Assembly (NCBI GenBank): GCA_934234275.1
Contig: CAKQHU010000075.1
Location: 1 to 6,770 of the forward strand
Reading direction: 5' to 3'
Length of the DNA: 6,770 nt
Source: an uncultured Phascolarctobacterium sp.
GTDB taxonomy: Bacteria; Bacillota; Negativicutes; Acidaminococcales; Acidaminococcaceae
Both the position numbers and the translations under genes were made by a program. The notes beneath the pieces were generated by a model. It did no database searches. It was not told where the DNA came from and saw only the letters and a list, made by a program, of their open reading frames with translations. Numbering within the stretch: position 1 is the stretch's first letter; each line of letters opens with the position of its first letter. Below, one piece after another: positions 1 through 6,770 of the stretch.

Positions 1-600
1 ATTTTCCAAAACATCAACCTGAAAAATCTGCTGCTGGCTACTGTAAAAGGCTTCAAAATTTCTATGCTGACCACTCCCGGCTTTGACCCCGCTACTGCTG
101 CTCCTCAGATTATCAAACTGCTGAACCGCGGCGGTATGGCTGAAATCATGGGCACCACTCTGCTGGTATTCTGCGCATTCTGCTTTGCCGGTATCATGAG
201 CAAGGCCGGCTGCCTGGAAGTAGTTCTGCAAAAAATCCTGACCTTTGCTAAGAGCACCGGTGATCTGATTGCTTCTACCGTTGCTTCCTGCATTACCATG
301 GGCCTGTGCACCGGTAACTCCTACCTGTCCATTCTGATTCCCGGTGAAATGTTCCGTGATGCTTATAAAGCAAGAGGTCTTGCTGCGAAGAACTTGTCCC
401 GTACCTTGGAAGATGCAGGTACCGTATTTGTACCGTTGGTTCCCTGGTCTGCAGCAGGTGCTTATATGACCGCCTGCACCGGTATTGAAACTCTTGATTA
501 TGCTCCTTGGGCAATTCTCTGCTACACCGGTTTCATTATCGCTCTGTTCTACGGCTACACCGGTATCGGTATCGCTAAGCTGGAAGACGAAAAGAAATAA
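1..600 (+). CDS. nhaC: NhaC-family Na+/H+ antiporter, C-terminal part (5' end outside window)
   Basis: The frame is open from base 1 and gives the last 199 residues of a membrane transporter. What is visible: a hydrophobic segment at about 46-68 (window residue numbers), another with the TGNSYLSILIPG signature at about 88-115, then NLSRTLEDAGTV (131-142) followed by PLVPWSAAGAY, and a last membrane span at about 170-192 before a short charged tail ending in EDEKK. The LSRTLEDAGT...PLVPW block is typical of the NhaC family, which exchanges Na+ for H+ at the cytoplasmic membrane; some members, such as MleN, couple this to lactate/malate exchange, so the substrate is not settled. It lies just upstream of iadA on the same strand with no terminator between, so cotranscription is likely. 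The family is confident; the exact substrate is not. Confidence 0.88.
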   Translation: MFQNINLKNLLLATVKGFKISMLTTPGFDPATAAPQIIKLLNRGGMAEIMGTTLLVFCAFCFAGIMSKAGCLEVVLQKILTFAKSTGDLIASTVASCITMGLCTGNSYLSILIPGEMFRDAYKARGLAAKNLSRTLEDAGTVFVPLVPWSAAGAYMTACTGIETLDYAPWAILCYTGFIIALFYGYTGIGIAKLEDEKK

Positions 601-606
601 GCCGGC

Positions 607-649
607 TGCGTAAGCATGTCGGCAGTACTGAGCCTCTGCTTGGTACGCA
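607..649 (+). other. Stem-loop between nhaC and iadA
   Basis: TGCGTA at 607-612 is the exact reverse complement of TACGCA at 644-649. The stem can continue inward by pairing bases 613-616 with TGCT around 637-640 across a bulge of about 3 nt. Inside, GGC (621-623) can pair with GCC (632-634), next to the palindrome CAGTACTG (623-630). No T-run follows, so this is not an intrinsic terminator. The right arm ends four bases before the likely iadA ribosome binding site, so the structure could affect iadA translation or mRNA processing. Pairing was done by eye and no folding energy was calculated. Confidence 0.4.
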
Positions 650-652
650 ATG

Positions 653-665
653 AAAGGAAAAGTGA
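653..665 (+). promoter_or_regulatory. Probable iadA ribosome binding site
   Basis: AAAGGA at 653-658 is followed by GTGA at 662-665; together they resemble the two halves of AAGGAGGTGA with two or three extra A residues between them. The GTGA ends 5 nt before TTG 671. This favours TTG 671 over ATG 650, which has only pyrimidine-rich sequence with no Shine-Dalgarno match upstream. Confidence 0.5.
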
Positions 666-670
666 CAATT

Positions 671-1828
671 TTGATTAAACTTATTAGAAACGCTGATGTT
701 TACGCACCTGCTCATCTTGGCAAAAAAGATGTGCTGGTTATTGCAGATAAGGTAGTGCGTATTGCTGATAAAATTGAAGGCTACGAAGGCATGCCTGAAG
801 TAGAGGTGTTTGATTTCAGCGGTAAAAAACTGCTGCCCGGTTACATTGATATGCATATGCACATCACTGGCGGCGGCGGTGAGCAGGGTCCTGCTTCCCG
901 CGTACCTGAAGCAATGCTGAGCCAGATTACCAGCTGTGGTATTACAACTGTTCTGGGCCTGCTGGGTACGGACGGCGTAACAAGAAGCGTAGAAAACCTG
1001 GTGGCTAAGGCACGCGCACTGACGGAAGAAGGCATTACTGCTTACTGCCTGACCGGTGCTTACGGCATTCCTTCACCGACCATTACAGGTTCTATCGAAA
1101 AAGATATTATGATGGTTCCGCCGATTATCGGTACCAAGATTGCTGTCAGCGATCATCGCAGCTCTAATCCTCAGGGACCGGAGCTGATTGAGGTTGCTAC
1201 CGCAACCCGTCGCGGTGGCCTACTGGCTAACGTTGCTGGCCTGGTAACCATGCACATGGGCTCCGGCGTCGGCAAGCTGGACCCGCTGTTCTACGCTCTG
1301 GATCATGCCGATGTTCCTGCAAAGAACTTCTTGCCCACTCATATGCTGCGTACTCGCGAGCTGATGGAAGAAGGCGCAAAGCTGGTACGTCGCGGCGGCT
1401 ATTTCGATATGACTGCCGGCAGCACTGAAGAAGATATGGAAATCGGCGCAGAGCAGATTATGGAAATCCTGAGCTGGGAGGGCATGAGCACCGACCACCT
1501 GACGATGAGCAGTGATGCCTTCGGTTCTCAACCTAAGTTCAATGAAAACGGTGACTGCATCGGTCTGACCTACTGCTCTCCTAAATATCTGCATCTGACT
1601 ATCAAGAGTCTGGTGCGTCGCGGTCTGCCGTTGGAGGAGGCTATCAAGCTGCTGACTTCTACACCTGCCGAGCTGCTCGGCAAAACCGGCGTCAAAGGCT
1701 GTGTTGCAGTCGGCGCAGATGCTGACCTGCTGGTTCTGGACGAAAACCTGGACATCGACGCATTGTTTGCTAAAGGCCAGGTTGCATTGCTGGACAAAGA
1801 GATTGTACTTAAAGGACGTTTTGAATAA
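671..1828 (+). CDS. iadA: Isoaspartyl dipeptidase (beta-aspartyl-peptidase)
   Basis: A zinc metallopeptidase of the amidohydrolase superfamily that cleaves beta-aspartyl (isoaspartyl) dipeptides left by degradation of damaged proteins. Counted from the upstream in-frame ATG at 650 (392 aa), it has the HxH metal site His69/His71, the GGGGEQGP loop with Glu78, Tyr138, the bridging lysine Lys163 (carboxylated in E. coli IadA), Arg170 in SDHRS, His202, His231 with Arg234, and catalytic Asp289 in SSDAFGSQP. Each falls one residue from its E. coli IadA counterpart, so all catalytic positions are kept and the enzyme should be active. Start: TTG 671 is preferred (385 aa) because it gives the N-terminus MIKLIRNADVYAP as I recall it in homologues and has a Shine-Dalgarno-like match; ATG 650 and GTG 662 are alternatives. 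It follows nhaC by about 70 nt and ends 11 nt before a terminator. Confidence 0.93.
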   Translation: MIKLIRNADVYAPAHLGKKDVLVIADKVVRIADKIEGYEGMPEVEVFDFSGKKLLPGYIDMHMHITGGGGEQGPASRVPEAMLSQITSCGITTVLGLLGTDGVTRSVENLVAKARALTEEGITAYCLTGAYGIPSPTITGSIEKDIMMVPPIIGTKIAVSDHRSSNPQGPELIEVATATRRGGLLANVAGLVTMHMGSGVGKLDPLFYALDHADVPAKNFLPTHMLRTRELMEEGAKLVRRGGYFDMTAGSTEEDMEIGAEQIMEILSWEGMSTDHLTMSSDAFGSQPKFNENGDCIGLTYCSPKYLHLTIKSLVRRGLPLEEAIKLLTSTPAELLGKTGVKGCVAVGADADLLVLDENLDIDALFAKGQVALLDKEIVLKGRFE

Positions 1829-1839
1829 GACGTGGCTAT

Positions 1840-1883
1840 AAAATTACAGACACCCATGAAAATGGTGTGTCTGTAATTTTTTT
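1840..1883 (+). terminator. Intrinsic terminator after iadA
   Basis: The left arm 1840-1857 and right arm 1862-1880 pair over 18 bp with one extra A in the right arm and a GAAA loop (1858-1861). A run of seven T residues (1877-1883) follows. It ends the nhaC-iadA transcript. The end of the T-run overlaps the first of two TTGACA boxes, so the next transcription unit begins immediately. Confidence 0.9.
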
Positions 1884-1893
1884 GACAAAAATC

Positions 1894-1922
1894 TTGACAA
1901 GTTGCGGAATTTATGATAACAT
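1894..1922 (+). promoter_or_regulatory. Probable sigma-A promoter for rpoBC
   Basis: A perfect -35 box TTGACA (1894-1899) is followed, after a 17-nt spacer, by TAACAT (1917-1922), which matches 4 of 6 bases of TATAAT. GATAAC at 1915-1920 is an alternative -10 with a 15-nt spacer. Transcription would start near 1929-1930. A second TTGACA at 1882-1887 has no -10 at a suitable distance (TATGAT at 1912 is 24 nt away). The promoter lies between the iadA terminator and rpoB, where one is needed. Confidence 0.6.
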
Positions 1923-1928
1923 ATCATA
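1912..1928. repeat. Perfect 7-3-7 inverted repeat over the -10 region
   Basis: TATGATA (1912-1918), spacer ACA, TATCATA (1922-1928). It covers the proposed -10 and reaches the expected transcription start, the position of a classic repressor operator. It is AT-rich, so chance is possible, and no regulator gene is visible nearby. Confidence 0.4.
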
Positions 1929-1960
1929 CTACATCATTATTATTTTTGCAGGTGTAAATT

Positions 1961-2062
1961 TTGACAACAAATACTGCCGGGTCAGTGGTTGAACGGCGTA
2001 TCTTGCTTATAATGAAAGATGAGGCAGATCATCGAAGACAACTGACAAGGTCCTTGTGGTAA
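1961..2062 (+). CDS. Candidate 33-residue leader peptide upstream of rpoB
   Basis: Reading from TTG 1961 gives 33 codons and a TAA at 2060-2062. AGGTG at 1950-1954 lies 6 nt upstream, a plausible ribosome binding site, and rpoC (probably also iadA) in this window starts with TTG. An internal in-frame ATG at 2012 would give a 16-residue version but has no Shine-Dalgarno match. The peptide begins MTTNTAGSVVERRILL and ends RQLTRSLW. It is arginine-rich and uses CGG, CGA, AGA and AGG, whereas rpoB uses mainly CGT and CGC. The stop codon falls within the terminator hairpin (2045-2071), so a ribosome finishing here would block that hairpin. I know no homologue. It could equally be a chance open frame in a structured leader. 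Confidence 0.25.
   Translation: MTTNTAGSVVERRILLIMKDEADHRRQLTRSLW
1968..2005 (+). other. Long bulged hairpin in the rpoB leader
   Basis: CAA (1968-1970) pairs with TTG (2003-2005), ATAC (1971-1974) with GTAT (1998-2001), GCCG (1976-1979) with CGGC (1994-1997), and TCA (1982-1984) with TGA (1990-1992). Single-base bulges lie at 1975 and 2002, and a GG/A internal loop lies at 1980-1981/1993. The terminal loop is GTGGT (1985-1989). The 14 pairs in one arm make chance less likely, but the 2000-2004 segment can alternatively pair with AAGAT at 2016-2020. Confidence 0.45.
2008..2013 (+). promoter_or_regulatory. Perfect -10 box TATAAT inside the leader (possible second promoter)
   Basis: TATAAT is an exact consensus, but the -35 position with a 17-nt spacer (GTGGTT, 1985-1990) matches only 2 of 6 bases; TTGAAC at 1989-1994 is too close at 13 nt. 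A start near 2020 would still lie upstream of the leader terminator. Low confidence. Confidence 0.2.
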
Positions 2063-2081
2063 GAACCTTGTTGTTTTTTTT
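2045..2081 (+). terminator. Intrinsic terminator / attenuator upstream of rpoB
   Basis: ACAAGGT (2045-2051) pairs with ACCTTGT (2065-2071). After a C-A mismatch, CTT (2053-2055) pairs with AAG (2061-2063), closing a GTGGT loop (2056-2060). Two G-T pairs can extend the base (2043-2044 with 2072-2073), and eight T residues follow (2074-2081). It lies downstream of the promoter and 59 nt before the rpoB start, so polymerase must read through it or be regulated at it to express rpoBC. No gene ends just before it, apart from the candidate leader peptide whose stop lies within the hairpin. Confidence 0.75.
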
Positions 2082-2123
2082 GTCACGCATGATTCGCCGA
2101 GTTTAGTGTGCTGATAATACAAG

Positions 2124-2132
2124 AAGGGGTGA
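2124..2132 (+). promoter_or_regulatory. rpoB ribosome binding site
   Basis: AAGGGGTGA matches the AAGGAGGTGA anti-16S complement with one base missing, and it sits 8 nt before ATG 2141. This settles the start at 2141; an upstream in-frame GTG at 2108 would place this site inside the coding sequence. Confidence 0.85.
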
Positions 2133-2140
2133 GGAATTAC

Positions 2141-5100
2141 ATGTTTAAACCGGTTCCAGTAGGTGATAGGACTCGGTATAGTTATGCAAGAATCAATGAA
2201 ATTTTGGCAATGCCTCATTTGATTGATATCCAGAGAAAATCCTACGAATGGTTCGTTCAAAAGGGCCTCATGGAGATTCTGCATGACATTTCTCCTATTA
2301 AAGACTTTGCAGGTAATCTGGAGCTTTCCTTTGAAAGCTTTGAATTAGGAACTCCGAAATACAGCGTTGAAGAGTGCAAGGAGAGAGATGAATCCTATTC
2401 TGCACCGATGAACGTAAAAGCACGCCTGATTTTCAAAGACAAGGAAAAAGGCGAAATTAAGGAATCCTCTGTATTCATGGGCGACTTCCCGCTGATGACC
2501 GATACCGGTACCTTTGTTATCAACGGTGCTGAACGTGTTATCGTCAGCCAGCTGGTGCGTTCTCCGGGCGTTTACTATAGTGTAACTATGGATCCCAGCG
2601 GTAAGAAGATTTACGGTACTACTGTAATTCCTAACCGTGGCGCTTGGATTGAATATGAAACTGACATTAATGATATTATTTCTGCTCGTGTAGACCGTAC
2701 CCGTAAGGTTCCGGCAACCGTGTTGCTGCGTGCTCTGGGCTTGTCCTCCAATGATGAGATCCTGGCCTGCTTCGGCAATCATCCTGCGCTGCTGGCAACT
2801 CTGGAAAAGGATACTACCACTAACAGAGATGAAGCTATGCTGGAGCTTTACAAGAAGCTGCGTCCTGGCGAGCCTGTTATTCTGGAAAACGCCGTACAGC
2901 TGATTGAAAACACCTTCTTCGACAGCAAGCGTTATGACCTGGCTAATGTTGGCCGTTATAAGCTCAACAAAAAGCTTGGCTGGCGCAACCGCCTGAGCGG
3001 CACCGTACTGGCTGAGGCTATTGCTGATGAAGAAACCGGCGAAATCATCCTGCCGGCAGGCACTAAGATGACCGATGAAAATCTTGATAAGATTGCAGAG
3101 AGCGGCATTTATAACGAACGCGGTCTGCGTGCTGTCAAGATTCAGAACCATGAAGAAGAAATGCTTCTGATGTTCACAACCGGTATCGATGAAAAAATGC
3201 ATACCGTTACCAATGAGGATGTATTTGCTTCCTTTAACTATTTGCTGAACCTGATGGATGGCCATGGCACCGGCGATGATATTGACCATTTGGGCAACCG
3301 TCGTGTACGCTGTGTTGGCGAATTGCTGCAAAACCAGTTCCGTATCGGTCTTTCCCGTATGGAGCGTGTAGTAAAAGAACGTATGACCATTCAGGACAAC
3401 GAGGTTATTACCCCGCAGGCTCTGATTAACATCCGTCCTGTTGTTGCTGCTATTAAGGAATTCTTCGGCAGCAGCCAGTTGTCCCAGTTCATGGACCAGA
3501 ACAACCCTCTGGCAGAGCTGACACATAAACGTCGTCTGTCTGCCCTCGGCCCCGGCGGTTTGTCCCGTGAGCGCGCAGGCTATGAAGTCCGCGACGTACA
3601 CAACTCCCACTATGGCCGTATGTGTCCTATCGAGACGCCTGAAGGTCCTAACATCGGTTTGATCGGTTCTTTGTCCACCTATGCTGTTATCAATGAATAC
3701 GGCTTTATGGAAACTCCGTACCGTGTTGTTGATAAAGAAAATAAACGTGTAACTGAAGAAATCAGATACATGACTGCGGACGAAGAAGATAAATATATCG
3801 TAGCACAGGCCAACGAACCGTTGGATGATGACGGCTACTTCCTGGGCGAGCGTGTTACCGCCCGTGCTAAGGATGATGTCCTCTCCATTACTCCGGATAA
3901 GGTTGACCTGATGGACGTTTCTCCTAAACAGGTAGTATCTATCGCAACCGCGCTGATTCCTTTCTTGGAGAACGATGACGCTAACCGTGCTCTGATGGGT
4001 GCGAACATGCAGCGTCAGGCTGTACCTCTGCTCTGCACTCAGGCTCCGATTATCGGTACCGGTATGGAATACAAGGTTGCTTCCGACTCCGGTGTCTGCG
4101 TTCTGGCTAAACGTGCCGGCGAAGTTATCCGCGTAGTAGGCAACGAAATCCGTGTACGTGCAGAAAACGGTGAAGTGGATGTATATCCGCTGCTGAAATT
4201 CAAACGTTCCAACCAAGGTACCTGCGTTAACCAGCGTCCTATCGTCTTCAAAGGCGACAAGGTTACCGAAAAGCAGATTCTGGCTGACGGCCCTGCTACC
4301 GATCACGGCGAGCTGGCTTTAGGTCACAACGTAATCGTTGCTTATATGCCTTGGGAAGGCTATAACTACGAGGATGCTGTTCTGCTGAACGAGGATCTGG
4401 TAAAGGCTGATATCTTTACTTCTATCCATATTGAAGAATATGATTGTGATGCCCGCGACACCAAGCTTGGTAAAGAAGAAATTACCCGCGAGATTCCTAA
4501 CGTATCCGACGAAGCTCTGAAGGATCTGGATGAACGTGGTATTATCCGTATCGGTGCCGAAGTACGCCCCGGCGATATTCTGGTAGGTAAGGTTACTCCG
4601 AAAGGCGAAACCGAGCTGACTGCAGAAGAACGTCTGCTGCGTGCAATCTTCGGTGAAAAAGCACGTGAAGTACGTGACAGCTCCCTGCGTGTACCGCACG
4701 GCGAAGCAGGTAAGATTGTCAGCGTTAAGGTATTCAGCCGTGAAAACGGCGATGATCTGCCGCCGGGAGTAAACGAACAGGTTCGTGTACATATTGCCCA
4801 GAAACGTAAGATTTCCGAAGGCGATAAGATGGCAGGCCGTCACGGTAACAAGGGTGTCGTTTCCCGTATTATGGCACGTGAGGACATGCCTTTCCTGCCG
4901 ACCGGCGAACCGGTACATATCGTACTGAATCCGTTGGGCGTACCTTCCCGTATGAACATCGGACAGGTACTGGAGAACCATCTTGGCTGGGCAGCACGTG
5001 CGCTGGGTATGGAAATTGATACTACCAACCTGGCAGCTAAGCTGAATGCCGTTGAAAAAACCGGCGCAGCAGAAGGTACTCCGGAATTTGAAGCAGCCTT

Positions 5101-5956
5101 CAAGGAAGAGCTGGCTAATTCCGAAACCGCTAAGAAATTAGAGCATTACGGCTACGATTATGAAAAATATGGTATGCCGGAAACTGTTGAAATTGATAAA
5201 TTCGGTGGTAAGAGCGTAAAAGCAGTACAGATTTCCGTACCTGTATTCGACGGTGCGCATGAGCAGGATATTGCTGATGCACTGGAGCTTGCAGGCATTG
5301 ATAAAACTGCTAAGACCACTCTGTATGACGGTCGTACCGGTGAACCCTTCGATAACCCTGTTACCGTTGGTCTGACCTATTACCTCAAGCTTCACCATTT
5401 GGTTGATGATAAGATCCATGCCCGCAGCACCGGCCCGTACTCCTTGGTTACCCAGCAGCCGTTGGGTGGTAAAGCACAGTTCGGCGGCCAGAGATTTGGT
5501 GAGATGGAAGTTTGGGCGCTGGAAGCATACGGCGCTGCTTATACCCTGCAGGAAATCCTGACTGTTAAGTCCGATGACGTTGTTGGCCGTGTTAAGACCT
5601 ACGAAGCAATCGTTAAGGGCGAAAATGTACCTGATCCTGGTATTCCTGAATCCTTCAAGGTACTGGTTAAGGAATTGCAGTCCATCGGTCTGGATATCAA
5701 GGTTCTCAACGAGGATGAGGAAGAAGTTTCCTTGCGCGATGATGAGGATGACGATATTGCAACCACCGCTCGTGAGGTTGACTTAGACATCAACGGTCAG
5801 GTTGTTGAAAACGCACCTGAAAAGCCTGTTGATGATTATGCTGATAATGACGCTACCGAGGATGATAGTGATTCTGGGGACATCATTGCCGATATGGGTA
5901 ATTTCACTATTACCGATAATCCCGATGGTGACTTAGATGATCCGACTAATATGTAA
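2141..5956 (+). CDS. rpoB: DNA-directed RNA polymerase subunit beta
   Basis: Full-length beta subunit, 1271 aa; with beta' it forms the RNA polymerase active site. The N-terminal protrusion starts with [11 protein letters not shown] and has the lobe near 130-350. The rifampicin region is [10 protein letters not shown] through RRLSALG (441-470); Gln449, Asp452, His462, Arg465, Ser467 and Ile508 match E. coli Q513, D516, H526, R529, S531 and I572, so no common resistance change is present. [12 protein letters not shown] (894-905) carries Lys896 and Lys904, equivalent to E. coli K1065 and K1073. The C-terminal core [20 protein letters not shown] lies at 1109-1128. Residues about 958-1028 form an insert that Bacillus RpoB lacks; E. 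coli has one at the same place. The last 80 or so residues are a strongly acidic, probably disordered tail, longer than that of Bacillus. It follows its own promoter and leader rather than rplJ-rplL, and rpoC begins 20 nt downstream. Confidence 0.99.
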   Translation: MFKPVPVGDRTRYSYARINEILAMPHLIDIQRKSYEWFVQKGLMEILHDISPIKDFAGNLELSFESFELGTPKYSVEECKERDESYSAPMNVKARLIFKDKEKGEIKESSVFMGDFPLMTDTGTFVINGAERVIVSQLVRSPGVYYSVTMDPSGKKIYGTTVIPNRGAWIEYETDINDIISARVDRTRKVPATVLLRALGLSSNDEILACFGNHPALLATLEKDTTTNRDEAMLELYKKLRPGEPVILENAVQLIENTFFDSKRYDLANVGRYKLNKKLGWRNRLSGTVLAEAIADEETGEIILPAGTKMTDENLDKIAESGIYNERGLRAVKIQNHEEEMLLMFTTGIDEKMHTVTNEDVFASFNYLLNLMDGHGTGDDIDHLGNRRVRCVGELLQNQFRIGLSRMERVVKERMTIQDNEVITPQALINIRPVVAAIKEFFGSSQLSQFMDQNNPLAELTHKRRLSALGPGGLSRERAGYEVRDVHNSHYGRMCPIETPEGPNIGLIGSLSTYAVINEYGFMETPYRVVDKENKRVTEEIRYMTADEEDKYIVAQANEPLDDDGYFLGERVTARAKDDVLSITPDKVDLMDVSPKQVVSIATALIPFLENDDANRALMGANMQRQAVPLLCTQAPIIGTGMEYKVASDSGVCVLAKRAGEVIRVVGNEIRVRAENGEVDVYPLLKFKRSNQGTCVNQRPIVFKGDKVTEKQILADGPATDHGELALGHNVIVAYMPWEGYNYEDAVLLNEDLVKADIFTSIHIEEYDCDARDTKLGKEEITREIPNVSDEALKDLDERGIIRIGAEVRPGDILVGKVTPKGETELTAEERLLRAIFGEKAREVRDSSLRVPHGEAGKIVSVKVFSRENGDDLPPGVNEQVRVHIAQKRKISEGDKMAGRHGNKGVVSRIMAREDMPFLPTGEPVHIVLNPLGVPSRMNIGQVLENHLGWAARALGMEIDTTNLAAKLNAVEKTGAAEGTPEFEAAFKEELANSETAKKLEHYGYDYEKYGMPETVEIDKFGGKSVKAVQISVPVFDGAHEQDIADALELAGIDKTAKTTLYDGRTGEPFDNPVTVGLTYYLKLHHLVDDKIHARSTGPYSLVTQQPLGGKAQFGGQRFGEMEVWALEAYGAAYTLQEILTVKSDDVVGRVKTYEAIVKGENVPDPGIPESFKVLVKELQSIGLDIKVLNEDEEEVSLRDDEDDDIATTAREVDLDINGQVVENAPEKPVDDYADNDATEDDSDSGDIIADMGNFTITDNPDGDLDDPTNM

Positions 5957-5959
5957 GAG

Positions 5960-5966
5960 AAGGGAG
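5960..5966 (+). promoter_or_regulatory. rpoC ribosome binding site
   Basis: AAGGGAG lies in the 20-nt rpoB-rpoC gap, 10 nt before TTG 5977. The closer ATG at 5970 is out of frame with rpoC and reads only seven codons to a stop, so the TTG is the start supported by the conserved N-terminus. Confidence 0.7.
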
Positions 5967-5973
5967 CGAATGA

Positions 5974-6770
<797 letters not shown>

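Larger units (their letters stand above)
1929..2140 (+). ncRNA. Structured 5' leader of rpoB mRNA (candidate attenuation leader)
   Basis: About 210 nt lie between the predicted transcription start and rpoB, filling the only sizeable gap between genes in the window (1829-2140). It holds, in order, a long bulged hairpin (1968-2005), a short hairpin GATGA/TCATC (2018-2022 with 2029-2033), and an intrinsic terminator (2045-2081). A weak stem CACGC/GTGTG (2084-2088 with 2106-2110) and the rpoB ribosome binding site follow. Bases 1981-1986 (GTCAGT) are complementary to 2041-2046 (ACTGAC), whose last two bases are also used by the terminator stem, so the two pairings compete slightly. Leader RNAs before rpoB are known elsewhere (the Lacto-rpoB motif of Lactobacillales); I cannot match this one to a known family. 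Structures were found by eye. Confidence 0.45.

Noticed and set aside
1220..1594. 124-codon minus-strand frame within iadA
   Set aside because: iadA in this stretch keeps all catalytic residues, so the opposite frame is a by-product of its codon use.
1929..2081. T-box, riboswitch or L10 (rplJ-type) leader
   Set aside because: No T-box AGGGTGGNACCGCG sequence is present and I recognised no riboswitch core. The GCAG...CTGC stretch at 1948-1977 only loosely recalls a ribosomal-protein leader, and no rplJ follows. A covariance-model search would decide.
2113..2118. GATAAT as the -10 of a promoter between the leader terminator and rpoB
   Set aside because: The best -35 (ATGATT at 2089-2094, 18-nt spacer) matches only 3 of 6 bases, and transcription would start within the rpoB ribosome binding site.
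2108..2140. Upstream in-frame GTG as the rpoB start
   Set aside because: It would add 11 residues encoded by the Shine-Dalgarno region. ATG 2141 has a near-perfect ribosome site at 8 nt and gives an N-terminus that fits the family.
3467..3550. Possible rifampicin-resistance change in RpoB
   Set aside because: The positions matching E. coli 513, 516, 526, 529, 531 and 572 all carry the susceptible residues; the Ala at the position of E. coli S522 also occurs in Firmicutes such as Bacillus.
2345..4306. 653-codon open frame on the minus strand, antisense to rpoB
   Set aside because: It lies entirely inside a highly conserved gene, its translation resembles no protein I know, and it arises from the strong codon bias of rpoB, which avoids the codons that would read as stops on the other strand.
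4319..4981. 220-codon minus-strand frame antisense to rpoB
   Set aside because: A shadow of rpoB codon bias, with no ribosome site or recognisable protein.

Overview
The window reads rightward throughout and carries four genes on the + strand: the 3' end of an NhaC-family antiporter gene (1-600), iadA for isoaspartyl dipeptidase (671-1828), a complete rpoB (2141-5956) and the 5' part of rpoC (5977 to the right edge). The RpoC N-terminus and the acidic C-terminal tail of RpoB look like Firmicutes proteins. RpoB also has a roughly 70-residue segment between the Gly-Met after its [12 protein letters not shown] stretch and the VPVFDGA motif; Bacillus RpoB lacks it and E. coli RpoB has an insert in the same place. 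With the CTG/CGT-rich codon use this suggests a Gram-negative Firmicute of the Negativicutes (Acidaminococcaceae-like). That assignment is inference, not proof.

Region 1-1883 is a small metabolic unit. nhaC and iadA are separated by about 70 nt that can fold into a stem-loop ending just before the iadA ribosome binding site, and iadA is closed by a strong intrinsic terminator. The pair probably links ion or solute exchange at the membrane to breakdown of beta-aspartyl dipeptides in the cytoplasm.

Region 1884-2140 is the most interesting part. It holds a TTGACA-type promoter overlapped by a perfect 7-3-7 inverted repeat, then a leader of about 210 nt before rpoB. The leader contains a long hairpin, a possible 33-codon leader peptide with a TTG start and an upstream AGGTG, and a good intrinsic terminator with eight T residues that stops 59 nt short of the rpoB start codon. 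The stop codon of the small reading frame lies inside the terminator hairpin, the layout expected of transcription attenuation. No rplJ-rplL genes precede rpoB, so this rpoBC operon appears to have its own promoter and a premature terminator.

Region 2141-6770 is rpoB-rpoC, the two catalytic subunits of RNA polymerase, 20 nt apart and presumably cotranscribed. All key residues examined are intact, and the rifampicin-binding region has the susceptible-type residues. I saw no mobile elements, tRNA or rRNA genes, or CRISPR arrays.
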